Source: an uncultured Erythrobacter sp. (GTDB lineage: Bacteria; Pseudomonadota; Alphaproteobacteria; Sphingomonadales; Sphingomonadaceae). Taken from it: DNA of 59,712 nucleotides. The notes under the pieces are model-generated. The model ran no database searches, had not been told where the DNA came from, and worked only from the letters and a program-made list of their open reading frames with translations. The position numbers and the translations under genes were made by a program. This document shows positions 13,769-21,848 of this stretch, piece by piece; positions within the stretch are counted from its first letter, which is position 1, and each line of letters starts with the position of its first letter. The stretch lies in NCBI GenBank assembly GCA_937969505.1, contig CALBWA010000020.1, positions 1 to 59,712 of the forward strand, in the 5' to 3' direction.

Positions 13769-16708
13769 ATGCTTTCGGTTGCCAATGTGCGCTCGGCTGG
13801 CGGTGCCGCGAACTACTTCGCCAACGACAATTACTACACCAAGGCGGACGCTGATCGGTCCGGCATCTGGGTCGGCAAAGGTGCCGAACGGCTGGGTTTT
13901 TCGGGCACGGTCGACGCCAAGGCGTTCGAGGCAATCCTGCGCGGCGAACTGCCCAATGGCGAACGGATCGGGCGCCAGGGTCAGTATCACCGCGCCGGGA
14001 CCGATCTGACCTTTTCGCTGCCCAAAAGCTGGTCACTGTTGGCGCTCGTCGGCAAGGATCAGCGGATCATTGACGCGTACCGTTCAGCGGTCGTCGAAAC
14101 GCTCCAATGGGCAGAGAAGAACGCCGCGCAATATCGCATCGAGAAGAGCGGCAAAGAACGGCTGCATGCCAGCGACAACCTGACCGTTGCCCTGTTCCAG
14201 CACGATACCAACCGCAACCAGGAGCCGAACCTCCACTTCCACGCGGTCGTCGCCAACATGACGCAGGACAAGGACGATAAGTGGAGGGCGCTGCGCAACG
14301 ACAAGCTGTGGCAGCACAACACGCTGCTCAATGCCATGACAATGGCGCGCTTCCGGATCGAGGTAGAGAAGCTTGGCTACCGGATCGGTGCATTTGGAAA
14401 GCACGGCAATTTCGAGGCCAAGGGCATTGATCGTGACGCAGTGATGGCCTTCTCGACGCGGCGGCAGGAGGTGCTCGAAGCGCGGCGTGGCGGCGGGCTT
14501 GAGGCGGGTGTGGTGGCGACGCTGGCGACCCGGCAGGCCAAGCAAAGCGATGTCGATCGCGGTGCTCTGATGGCCCAATGGGAAGGACAGGCATGGAAGC
14601 ACGGGCTCGACCTTGAAGGGATTGTGCGCGACGCGAAGCTGCGTTCGCATGAGTTAACTGTAGCGGCTGCCAAGCGAGCGAACGATCGCCCCTCGCTGCT
14701 CGAACGGGGCAAGGCGATGATCGCCAGCCTCGCCGAAAGAATGGGCATCAAGGAGGGCGATCCGCTCATCCCCAAGCGGCTCCATATGAAGGGTAGGGAA
14801 GAGATTGCGACGGCCCATGCGGTCGCATCGGCGGTGCGGCATCTATCAGAGCGAGAGGCGGCGTTCACGGCCACGGATCTCGCCAAGGCGTCGCTCGACT
14901 TCGGACTGCCGACAACGATGAGATCGGTCGAAAAGCGCATTGGGCAACTTGCGCAGCAGGGCGCTCTGTTGCGCGGGCGAGGCGCACAGAAAGGGTGGCT
15001 GACCACGTCCGATGCATTGGCACTGGAGACCCGCATGTTGGCCGAGATCGGGAAGGGAAACGGCGCAGTTCGCCCCATCCTCGATGCTGAAACCGCGGGT
15101 CCGTATCTGCAAGCGTCGACGGCTCTCAATTACGGGATGGAACTCAACGCCGGCCAGGAAGCTGCTGGTCGATTGATCCTGTCTTCGAGCAATCGCGTGG
15201 TAGCCGTGCAGGGGGTGGCAGGAGCGGGCAAATCGAGCGTGTTGCGTCCGCTTAATCAACTGTTGGAAGAACATGGCAAGAAGGTCATCGGCCTCGGGGT
15301 TCAGAACACACTGGTGCGCATGTTGGAGAAGGATACAGGCATCCCGTCGATGACGCTGCATCGCTTTCTCGGGCAGAATCGTATGCTGCTGGATGGCTCC
15401 GCTGGCAAAGCCGAGATCGCCGCTGCGTGCGAAGCGTATCGCGACACTGTTCTAGTTCTCGATGAAGCCTCGATGGTCTCCACGCGTGACCAGGATCGGC
15501 TGATCCGCGTCGCCAATCTACTCAAGGTCGATCGCCTCGTGCTGATGGGTGACGAAAAGCAGCTGGGAGCTGTCGAAGCGGGGAAGCCATTTGCTCTGGC
15601 GCAGCGCGCCGGGACCGAAACGGCGCGCATGGATCACAATCTTCGCGCCCGCTCCGATACCCTGAAGAGGGCACAGCAGGCGGCCCAGTCGGGCAAGACC
15701 AGTGATGCGCTCGACCATCTCCAGGATCACATCGTCGAGGTCCAGGAGGACAGCGCAATCGTTGCGGCGGAACGCTGGCTGTCCCTTCCGCCTGCCGAGC
15801 GCGAGCGCACATCGATCTTCGCCGCAGGTCGACGGTTGCGCGCCGAGATAAATGCCGCAATCCAAACCGGGCTCGTCGCCAATGGCGAAGTCGGACCAGC
15901 GAGCGCAAGGCTTACGGTTCTATCCCGTGTGAACGCGACGCGTGAGGAATTGCGCTACGCGCGCAATTACAGGCCGGGCATGGTTCTCGATGTGGCAAGC
16001 CGACAAACGCGGCACGGGCTCGGGCGCGGAAGCCACCAGATCTCCGCCGTCGATACCGAAAAGGGCGTTGTCACATTGCGCGATGAGCGAGGCAGTTTGC
16101 GCCGCCTTGTTCCGTCCAGATTGACTGCGAAAGGCAGCGACCAAACATTGCAGCTGTTCGAGAAGAAGGATCTCGATCTCTATACCGGGGACGCCATCCG
16201 TTGGACGGCCAGCGACCACACACGCGGAATGATCAATGCAGACCAGGCAACCGTGACTGCGATCGACAAGGACGGCGTTTCGGTCAAGAGCTCCAGCGGC
16301 ATGGAGCATAGACTGAAGCCGAACGATCCGATGCTGAAGCGGATCGACCTCGCCTACGCGCTCAACGCCCACATGGCGCAGGGCCTCACAGCAGATAAGG
16401 GCATTGCCGTGCTCGACAGTCGCGAGCGGCGACTGCTCTCGCAGCGCAACTTCCTTGTCACGATCACGCGCCTGCGGGATGAGCTTACGCTGATTGTCGA
16501 CAACCGAGACAAGGTTGGAAGAGGTATCTCGACCAATCTAGGCGAGAAGACTTCGGCAGCAGAAACCACCGAACGGCTTGGGATGGCGGCAGCCAAGGGA
16601 CGGAGCGCGGGCCAGATCCAAGCGGCTAACAAAGAGCAGCTGGTCGAGCGAGAGAAGGCACCAGAGCTCACTAAGGAGCGGATCAAGCCGTTCGAGATTG
16701 GCTTGTAG
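13769..16708 (+). CDS. MOBF-family conjugative relaxase/helicase (TrwC/TraI type)
   Basis: This 979-residue protein has an N-terminal relaxase domain with the catalytic tyrosine pair Y22/Y23 (DNYYTK). The DLTFSLPKSWS segment lies at 79-89, and the metal-binding histidines at H145, H156 and H158 (QHD...LHFHAV). A helicase domain follows, with Walker A GVAGAGKSS near 482-490 and Walker B VLDEASM near 560; later RecD-like motifs end near residue 900. It nicks oriT and unwinds the transferred strand. The length is normal and no break is seen. There are no type IV secretion or coupling-protein genes in the window, so it is an orphan mobilisation gene, possibly part of an integrated mobilisable element. 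Confidence 0.93.
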   Translation: MLSVANVRSAGGAANYFANDNYYTKADADRSGIWVGKGAERLGFSGTVDAKAFEAILRGELPNGERIGRQGQYHRAGTDLTFSLPKSWSLLALVGKDQRIIDAYRSAVVETLQWAEKNAAQYRIEKSGKERLHASDNLTVALFQHDTNRNQEPNLHFHAVVANMTQDKDDKWRALRNDKLWQHNTLLNAMTMARFRIEVEKLGYRIGAFGKHGNFEAKGIDRDAVMAFSTRRQEVLEARRGGGLEAGVVATLATRQAKQSDVDRGALMAQWEGQAWKHGLDLEGIVRDAKLRSHELTVAAAKRANDRPSLLERGKAMIASLAERMGIKEGDPLIPKRLHMKGREEIATAHAVASAVRHLSEREAAFTATDLAKASLDFGLPTTMRSVEKRIGQLAQQGALLRGRGAQKGWLTTSDALALETRMLAEIGKGNGAVRPILDAETAGPYLQASTALNYGMELNAGQEAAGRLILSSSNRVVAVQGVAGAGKSSVLRPLNQLLEEHGKKVIGLGVQNTLVRMLEKDTGIPSMTLHRFLGQNRMLLDGSAGKAEIAAACEAYRDTVLVLDEASMVSTRDQDRLIRVANLLKVDRLVLMGDEKQLGAVEAGKPFALAQRAGTETARMDHNLRARSDTLKRAQQAAQSGKTSDALDHLQDHIVEVQEDSAIVAAERWLSLPPAERERTSIFAAGRRLRAEINAAIQTGLVANGEVGPASARLTVLSRVNATREELRYARNYRPGMVLDVASRQTRHGLGRGSHQISAVDTEKGVVTLRDERGSLRRLVPSRLTAKGSDQTLQLFEKKDLDLYTGDAIRWTASDHTRGMINADQATVTAIDKDGVSVKSSSGMEHRLKPNDPMLKRIDLAYALNAHMAQGLTADKGIAVLDSRERRLLSQRNFLVTITRLRDELTLIVDNRDKVGRGISTNLGEKTSAAETTERLGMAAAKGRSAGQIQAANKEQLVEREKAPELTKERIKPFEIGL

Positions 16709-16719
16709 CTAATTGGCGT

Positions 16720-16799
16720 GAAGTGGGCCGTTTGCAGAATGTCGGCTTTTCGCTCACGATTGAACGACAACAGACTGACCGCTCACGACCCAATTGCGG
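16720..16799. repeat. Dispersed degenerate intergenic repeat, copy B
   Basis: This is the ungapped partner of the block at 1117-1196 in the same orientation. The first 12 bases (GAAGTGGGCCGT) are identical and the last 10 differ at one base. It begins 11 bp after the relaxase stop codon. The rest of the gap up to 16931 shows nothing recognisable. Confidence 0.55.
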
Positions 16800-16931
16800 G
16801 CGTTCGAAACAAGCTCCGCATGCCGGGCCCATAGTTCGATAGAAGCGCTGTAAGAAGCGATTCTGGTTAAGACCCACCTGCACACGATAGACAACGCACT
16901 TAGTAACCAAGATTCCATCGAATGCGGCTAT

Positions 16932-17093
16932 TCACACCTTCAGCCAAGAGCGGATGACCCAAGCGATCACACCTAAAAATGTGACGCTCGCAAGCCATAT
17001 CCCTGCCATCCAAACGAGGCGCTTCCATAATGGAGCCTTAGTCTCAGTATGCGTAGCTTGCTGCGTTATATCTTTGCCGGTCGACCGCGCCAT
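16932..17093 (-). CDS. DUF2474 small subunit of cytochrome bd oxidase
   Basis: This 53-residue protein follows cydB, with its ATG overlapping the cydB stop in TGATG. A polar N terminus (about 20 residues) precedes PLWKRLVWMAGIWLASV and one membrane helix (about 28-48), ending IRSWLKV. DUF2474 proteins are short single-helix proteins found next to cydAB in proteobacteria. They probably play the stabilising part that CydX plays in Escherichia coli. It is easy to miss because of its length; position, start overlap and helix pattern all support a real gene. Confidence 0.85.
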   Translation of the reverse strand: MARSTGKDITQQATHTETKAPLWKRLVWMAGIWLASVTFLGVIAWVIRSWLKV

Positions 17094-18088
17094 CAGTGAT
17101 ACCCCTCATCGTCGACCTTGCCGCGAAACACCCAATAGGCCCAAGCGGTATAGCCGATGATCAGCGGCATAGTGATCGCCACGCCAATCAGCATGAATAT
17201 CTGGCTGCGTTCAGGAGCGGCGGCATCCCATATGGTAATACCTGGCGGCACGACATAGGGCCACATTGTGAAGCCCAGCCCGGCCATGCCAAAGAAGAAT
17301 AGCGCGATCGCAAGCCAGAATGGCTTGCTGTTGCGGTCTTTGCGAATGGCTTGAATCATCGAAAACGCGATCAATCCGGTCAGGATGGGCACTGGGGCAG
17401 CGAAGTAGATTTCTGGCGCGGTAAGCCAACGATCAGCATATTCAGCGTTGAGGAATATGTTGTAGAGACTGACTGCGCCCATCAGCAGGATCGTTGCAAC
17501 GGCCGCCCTCAGCGCAAGTTGGCGTGCATGAACCTGCCCCTCGCCATCAAGTTTCCAGATCAGCCATGTTGCACCCAGTAAGGCGTAGCCAGCCACAGTG
17601 CCCAGACCGCACAAGAGGGTGTAAGGGGTAAACCAGTCAAACCAGCTGCCTGCATAGGAGCGATCGGCGACCTCAATTCCCTGAAGCAGTGCTCCCAATG
17701 TCATCCCTTGCGCCATTGCAGCAACGAATGACCCGCCGGTGAATGCGGCATCCCAAAACGCTCGGTGGTTTGGGTCTCGCCAGCGATATTCAAAAGCAAC
17801 GCCGCGAAAGACGAGGCCAAGCAACATGGCGATAATCAATGGATAGGTTGCAGGCAGAATGACGGCATATGCCAGAGGGAAAGCTGCCATAAGACCTCCG
17901 CCGCCCAGCACCAACCAAGTCTCATTCCCATCCCATACAGGCGCAATCGAGTTCATCGCGCGGTCACGCCCACGTCCTACCCCAAAGGTCGGGAACAGAA
18001 TGCCGATGCCAAGGTCAAAACCGTCCATCACAACGTAAGCGAATACGGCGAAGGCAATAATGAAAGCCCAGATGACGGTTAGGTCCAT
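17093..18088 (-). CDS. cydB: Cytochrome bd oxidase subunit II
   Basis: This 331-residue integral membrane protein has about eight to nine helices. The N-terminal signature YVVMDGFDLGIGILFP and the segment NSIAPVWDGNETWLV are diagnostic for CydB/CioB. It pairs with CydA to form the quinol:oxygen oxidoreductase, which does not pump protons. Its ATG overlaps the cydA stop by one base. The subunit is of the shorter, CioB-like type. No cydDC genes for assembly are in the window. Confidence 0.95.
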   Translation of the reverse strand: MDLTVIWAFIIAFAVFAYVVMDGFDLGIGILFPTFGVGRGRDRAMNSIAPVWDGNETWLVLGGGGLMAAFPLAYAVILPATYPLIIAMLLGLVFRGVAFEYRWRDPNHRAFWDAAFTGGSFVAAMAQGMTLGALLQGIEVADRSYAGSWFDWFTPYTLLCGLGTVAGYALLGATWLIWKLDGEGQVHARQLALRAAVATILLMGAVSLYNIFLNAEYADRWLTAPEIYFAAPVPILTGLIAFSMIQAIRKDRNSKPFWLAIALFFFGMAGLGFTMWPYVVPPGITIWDAAAPERSQIFMLIGVAITMPLIIGYTAWAYWVFRGKVDDEGYH

Positions 18089-19503
18089 CAGATTTCTTCC
18101 CTATTTTGGGCGGGGCCAGGCGTAATCCCGGCTGTACGGATCGGTCCGACATCTCCACGCATTGCACCAACTTCGCCGGTCTCGGGCGTTTTCGACATAA
18201 GGCGTAAAATGTACCATACACCTGCACCAAAAACGGCGAAGTAGATTAGTACGAATGCAAGCAAGGATGCTGCTACTGCGGGTGCGTCCAAGGGAGATGC
18301 GGCCTCTGATGTCCGCATCAATCCGTAAATAACATAGGGCTGGCGGCCAACTTCCGTTGTGATCCAGCCGGCAATAACTGCGACAAAACCACTCGGACCC
18401 ATGACGATGGCGGCGCGGTGTAGCCACGTCCATTCGTAGAGCCCCTTACGCCAGCGCGCGAACAAGCCCCAGATGCCGAGCCCAAGCATCGCAAATCCGA
18501 TACCTACCATGATACGGAACGACCAGAATACGATGCCAACGGGAGGTTCTTCATCATCGGGAATAGTATCCAAACCATCCATCGGCGCATTTAAGTCATG
18601 CTTGAGGATTAGAGACGATGCCTTGGGGATCTCGATAGCATAGTCGACCCTCTTCTCTTCGCTGTTTGGGATACCGAACAGGATAAGCGGTGCACCATTA
18701 GGATGGCTGTCGTAGTGACCTTCCATCGCCATGACCTTCTGAGGCTGATGTTCCAGCGTGTTCAGGCCATGCAGATCTCCAAGGAATATCTGCAAAGGCG
18801 CAACCAGTGCCGCCATCCACATCGCCATCGAAAACATTTTGCGCGCATGGATATTGGCGCGGTCTTTCAACAGATGCCACGCGGCAACAGCGCCAACCAC
18901 GAATGCAACCACCAGATATGAAGCCGTGACCGTATGCGCGAGACGGATCGGGAAGCTGGGATTGAACACGATGTCCCACCAGCTTGGGCCGGGCAGGAAC
19001 TGCCCATTTGCGCCCATTTCAAAACCAACTGGGGTCTGCATCCAGCTGTTGACTGACAGAATCCATGTCGCGGAGACGAGTGTTCCGATAGCCACCATCA
19101 GGGTTGCGAAGAAGTGCAGCTTCTTGCCGACCTTGTTCATCCCGAACAGCATGACGCCAAGAAAGCCCGCTTCAAGGAAGAAAGCGGTAAGAACCTCATA
19201 GGCCATGAGCGGTCCGATGACAGGGCCAGCTCTGTCGGAGAACACCGACCAGTTGGTGCCGAACTGATAGCTCATCACAATGCCGGAAACGACGCCCATC
19301 GCGAAGGCAATGGCGAAAATTTTGATCCAGTATTTGAACAGGTCCAGATACACCTGCTTCCCGGTTTTCAGCCACAAACCCTCGAGCACCGCGAGGTAGC
19401 TCGCCAGCCCGATCGAAAACGAGGGAAATACGAAGTGGAAGCTTACCGTGAAGGCAAACTGGATCCGGGCCAGTAGCAGGGCATCAAATTGTTCGAACAT
19501 CAC
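18088..19503 (-). CDS. cydA: Cytochrome bd oxidase subunit I (CIO-like, short Q-loop)
   Basis: This 471-residue protein carries the haem b595/d ligand His near residue 23 (TVSFHFVFPSFSIG), a conserved FGTNW segment, and RLAHT with the second haem ligand. The C-terminal signature GWITTEVGRQPYVIYG lies in the periplasmic-side region. The loop between helices 6 and 7 is short, as in cyanide-insensitive oxidases (CioA) rather than the long-loop E. coli CydA. Bd oxidases resist sulfide, cyanide and nitric oxide. That fits the sulfide-oxidation operon 4 kb away. The start MMFEQ has only a weak ribosome site. Confidence 0.95.
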   Translation of the reverse strand: MMFEQFDALLLARIQFAFTVSFHFVFPSFSIGLASYLAVLEGLWLKTGKQVYLDLFKYWIKIFAIAFAMGVVSGIVMSYQFGTNWSVFSDRAGPVIGPLMAYEVLTAFFLEAGFLGVMLFGMNKVGKKLHFFATLMVAIGTLVSATWILSVNSWMQTPVGFEMGANGQFLPGPSWWDIVFNPSFPIRLAHTVTASYLVVAFVVGAVAAWHLLKDRANIHARKMFSMAMWMAALVAPLQIFLGDLHGLNTLEHQPQKVMAMEGHYDSHPNGAPLILFGIPNSEEKRVDYAIEIPKASSLILKHDLNAPMDGLDTIPDDEEPPVGIVFWSFRIMVGIGFAMLGLGIWGLFARWRKGLYEWTWLHRAAIVMGPSGFVAVIAGWITTEVGRQPYVIYGLMRTSEAASPLDAPAVAASLLAFVLIYFAVFGAGVWYILRLMSKTPETGEVGAMRGDVGPIRTAGITPGPAQNREEI

Positions 19504-19537
19504 GGCACTCTATTTTCTAAACAAACCTCGGTATTTA

Positions 19538-19580
19538 GGTGCGCCCGCCTGGGGTGGAGGGGGGAGGAAGCGGGCGCACC
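19538..19580 (-). terminator. GC-rich hairpin after the first peroxiredoxin gene
   Basis: Perfect 11-bp arms, GGTGCGCCCGC at 19538-19548 and GCGGGCGCACC at 19570-19580, flank a 21-nt loop. The hairpin lies between the peroxiredoxin stop and the cydA start. There is no clear T-run after it, so it may also act as a transcript-stabilising or attenuating hairpin ahead of cydA. Confidence 0.55.
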
Positions 19581-19590
19581 CTTGCGACCA

Positions 19591-20220
19591 TCAACTCAGC
19601 GTCGTGGTGCGCAAATACGGCTTGATTGTCTTGAAACCCTGCGGAAAACGCTTTTGGGCTTCTTCGTCAGTCACCGAAGGCGGGATGATAACATCATCGC
19701 CCGGCTCCCAGTTTGCAGGCGTTGCAATTTGCGCCCGATCAGCAAGCTGCAAACTGTCGATGACTCGCAGGATTTCGGCGAAATTCCGGCCCACACTCAT
19801 CGGATACGTCATGATCAAGCGAATCTTTTTTGCAGGATCGATGATAAAGACCGACCGTACTGCCGCAGTTTCGCTCTGATCCGGATGGATCATGTCATAA
19901 AGCTTCGCGATTTCGAGGTCAGGGTCCGCGACGATGGGGAACTTCAAAGTCACGCCCTGAGTTTCGTCGACATCCTTTACCCACTCGAGGTGCTCATCCA
20001 CGCTGTCGGTCGACAGGCCGAGAGGAAGAGTATTGCGCTTGTCAAAGTCCGTCGCCAGCTTGGCTGTCATACCCATTTCTGTCGTGCAGACAGGTGTGAA
20101 ATCGGCGGGATGGCTGAAGAAGAAGACCCACTTGTCACCTGCCCATTCGTGCAGATCAATGGGGCCGGTCGTTGTATCGACCTGAAAGTTCGGGGCAGTA
20201 TCGCCGATGTGAAGGGACAT
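19591..20220 (-). CDS. 1-Cys peroxiredoxin (Prx6 type)
   Basis: This 209-residue thioredoxin-fold peroxidase has the peroxidatic cysteine at C45 in SHPADFTPVCTTE. There is no other cysteine in a resolving position, and the C-terminal extension is that of the Prx6 class. It reduces hydrogen peroxide and organic peroxides in the cytoplasm. The gene stands alone between the hairpin at 19538 and the DUF2202 gene. A second Prx6-type gene lies at 27151-27801, in the same block but on the opposite strand. Confidence 0.93.
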   Translation of the reverse strand: MSLHIGDTAPNFQVDTTTGPIDLHEWAGDKWVFFFSHPADFTPVCTTEMGMTAKLATDFDKRNTLPLGLSTDSVDEHLEWVKDVDETQGVTLKFPIVADPDLEIAKLYDMIHPDQSETAAVRSVFIIDPAKKIRLIMTYPMSVGRNFAEILRVIDSLQLADRAQIATPANWEPGDDVIIPPSVTDEEAQKRFPQGFKTIKPYLRTTTLS

Positions 20221-20254
20221 GATCGTTTCCTTTATTTAGTTGTGAATCGGGGGT

Positions 20255-20788
20255 TTATTGAGGTCTACGGCCTTGACCACGACCGCGCCCGGGGCCCTGC
20301 TCTCCGCCCCGTGCGACGCAGCGCTCGAAGGCAGGGAGGTGGCGCTCGCGAGAAGCCCACTGAAGATCGCTAAGGGCTGCGAGCACACTCTCATCTTCAA
20401 CCGTCGGCAAGATCCGGTCGTAGAGTGCGATGTTTTCGATCTCGGCAGCGACACCCTGCTCGCATGCAGCGAGGACTGATTCTGGCGCGCTAAGTTTGCC
20501 CAGATAGGGATTTTCTGCGTCGTAACTGACGCCCAAGCGATCCATTTCCGCTTTCGCACGCTGCGCATGGCGCCGCTCCGCTTCGATGATATTTACGAAT
20601 GGACGGATTTCACCGAACCTTTCGATCACCGCAACGTATGTCGCTTCCGCCTTATACTCATCATCAAGTGCCATCAGAAGCGCATCTGCATCGCCCGTGC
20701 GGTCGGACGCTACTGACGTTCCGGCACAGCCTGCGAGCAACGCAAGCGCTACAGCGCCGCCGGGTAAGTCTCTGGTCAACCGATCCAT
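20255..20788 (-). CDS. DUF2202 ferritin-like lipoprotein
   Basis: This protein of about 177 residues starts at MDRLTRD (20788), which leaves proper spacing to an AGGAG site; the ATG six bases earlier would abut it. The lipobox LLAGC gives a likely lipid-anchored N terminus. The four-helix domain carries paired Glu/His residues of ferritin-like diiron proteins: DDEYKAEATY, IIEAERRHAQ, AAEIENIALYD and ASRERHLPAF. The C terminus is Gly/Arg-rich. DUF2202 proteins are thought to bind iron or have oxidase activity outside the cytoplasm. The location near dps and a peroxiredoxin suggests iron or peroxide handling. Confidence 0.8.
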   Translation of the reverse strand: MDRLTRDLPGGAVALALLAGCAGTSVASDRTGDADALLMALDDEYKAEATYVAVIERFGEIRPFVNIIEAERRHAQRAKAEMDRLGVSYDAENPYLGKLSAPESVLAACEQGVAAEIENIALYDRILPTVEDESVLAALSDLQWASRERHLPAFERCVARGGEQGPGRGRGQGRRPQ

Positions 20789-20883
20789 AGTCATCTCCTG
20801 TGCTGAAAACGACTTAGGCGGAACCGCGATGATATGCAATTACATTTATTCAGTTACTGCAATCGAGTAATCTGATGTCTAGT

Positions 20884-20898
20884 ATATTCGGCGAATAT
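20884..20898. promoter_or_regulatory. Perfect palindrome upstream of the DUF2202 gene
   Basis: ATATTCG-G-CGAATAT is a perfect 7-bp inverted repeat about 95 bp before the DUF2202 start, in an AT-rich promoter-like stretch. It is a plausible repressor site; the protein is unknown. Confidence 0.45.
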
Positions 20899-20964
20899 CG
20901 CCGTACATTGCCAAAATATGCAGCATAATAATGCTCGGTTAATTGTTTTGTGTAATTGAAGTGC

Positions 20965-20997
20965 GGGCGCGATGCGTGATGCAACAGGCTCGCGCCC
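20965..20997 (-). terminator. Hairpin downstream of dps
   Basis: GGGCGCGA at 20965-20972 pairs with TCGCGCCC at 20990-20997 across a 17-nt loop. It lies 130 bp beyond the dps stop. There is no strong T-run, so termination is tentative. Confidence 0.35.
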
Positions 20998-21127
20998 CGC
21001 CTTCCCCGATGGCTTATGAAGCTGCGTGGAATGCGCGGCACCCGCGCACTGAAGCACGGCATTGGTTCCGCGTGAGAGGTCTATGCGGGCCCGCCCCATC
21101 ACAGCCCTCGATGCTGGCGCGTTTGGA

Positions 21128-21595
21128 TCAGTTGGCAGTGGCGCGGAGCATCCAGGCGGTCTTCTCGTGAAGAGTCAGCCGCGGCGTCACAACATCTGCA
21201 GTGGCTTCATCGCCAACTTGCTCAGCGATGCGCAGAACTTCTCGCGCGGTCGTTGCGACCTGCTCGTGCCCCTTTGCAAGGTTTATCACCATTGCGTGCC
21301 AATCGGGCTTCCCATCCTCTTCCTCGATAGTCGAAAGTGCACTCATTTCAGAATAGGAGGACGGAGCATAGTGTCCCAGAGCCCGGATACGCTCTGCAAG
21401 TTCGTCGACGGCGGTCCACATCTCGGTATATTGCTCCATGAATTGGAGATGGAGCTGCTGGAAATGCGGCCCTTCGACGTTCCAATGGTAGCCGTGGGTT
21501 TTCAAATACAGCGTGTAGGTATCGGCCAGCAGTTTTTTTAGCGCATCAGATGCTTTTGCCCGTCCCTGATCGTCAATGCCGATATTAATTTCCAT
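21128..21595 (-). CDS. dps: Dps-family DNA-binding ferritin
   Basis: This protein of about 155 residues starts at MEINIGI (21595), with AAAGG about 9 nt upstream; a TTG six codons earlier is less likely. The Dps ferroxidase motif spans THGYHWNVEGPHF, with the downstream VDELAERIRALG and acidic ligands in the four-helix bundle. Dps forms 12-mers that oxidise and store iron with peroxide and protect DNA. The N terminus has no long basic tail, so DNA binding may be weak. It stands between the DUF2202 ferritin-like gene and the sulfide operon. Confidence 0.92.
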   Translation of the reverse strand: MEINIGIDDQGRAKASDALKKLLADTYTLYLKTHGYHWNVEGPHFQQLHLQFMEQYTEMWTAVDELAERIRALGHYAPSSYSEMSALSTIEEEDGKPDWHAMVINLAKGHEQVATTAREVLRIAEQVGDEATADVVTPRLTLHEKTAWMLRATAN

Positions 21596-21677
21596 TGTAC
21601 CACTGCCTTTCAAAACTGGTCGCTAATTTGACCGGATCCTTGAATTATCGAGCGCCGCTGACGGCGTCGCCAGCCTG

Positions 21678-21848
21678 TTAGTCGAGTGGATCAGCTCGCG
21701 TGTCCTGCTTCGCCCGGGCGTTTCTCCATCTGTAAAAAGTTTTTTCCGAGATGCCAATTTCCCGGCAACTCTCACAGACTCCCATGCCGCTTTCAATCAA
21801 TGCTTCAATCTTACCGCATTTCTGGTCTTTGTCAGGGATCGCAATCAC
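21678..21848 (-). pseudogene. Transposase OrfA-like HTH remnant overlapping the SulP stop
   Basis: This 56-codon frame starts with GTG at 21848, which overlaps the TAG stop of the SulP gene. The core (ALIESGMGVCESCREIGIS, then EKTFYRWR) is the helix-turn-helix of IS3-type OrfA proteins (ACREIGISEQTFYRWR-like). Normal OrfA continues for 30-40 more residues after YRWR, but here the frame ends soon after in a short unrelated tail. No OrfB or terminal inverted repeats are seen nearby. It is either a decayed insertion sequence or a captured small DNA-binding protein. Confidence 0.6.
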
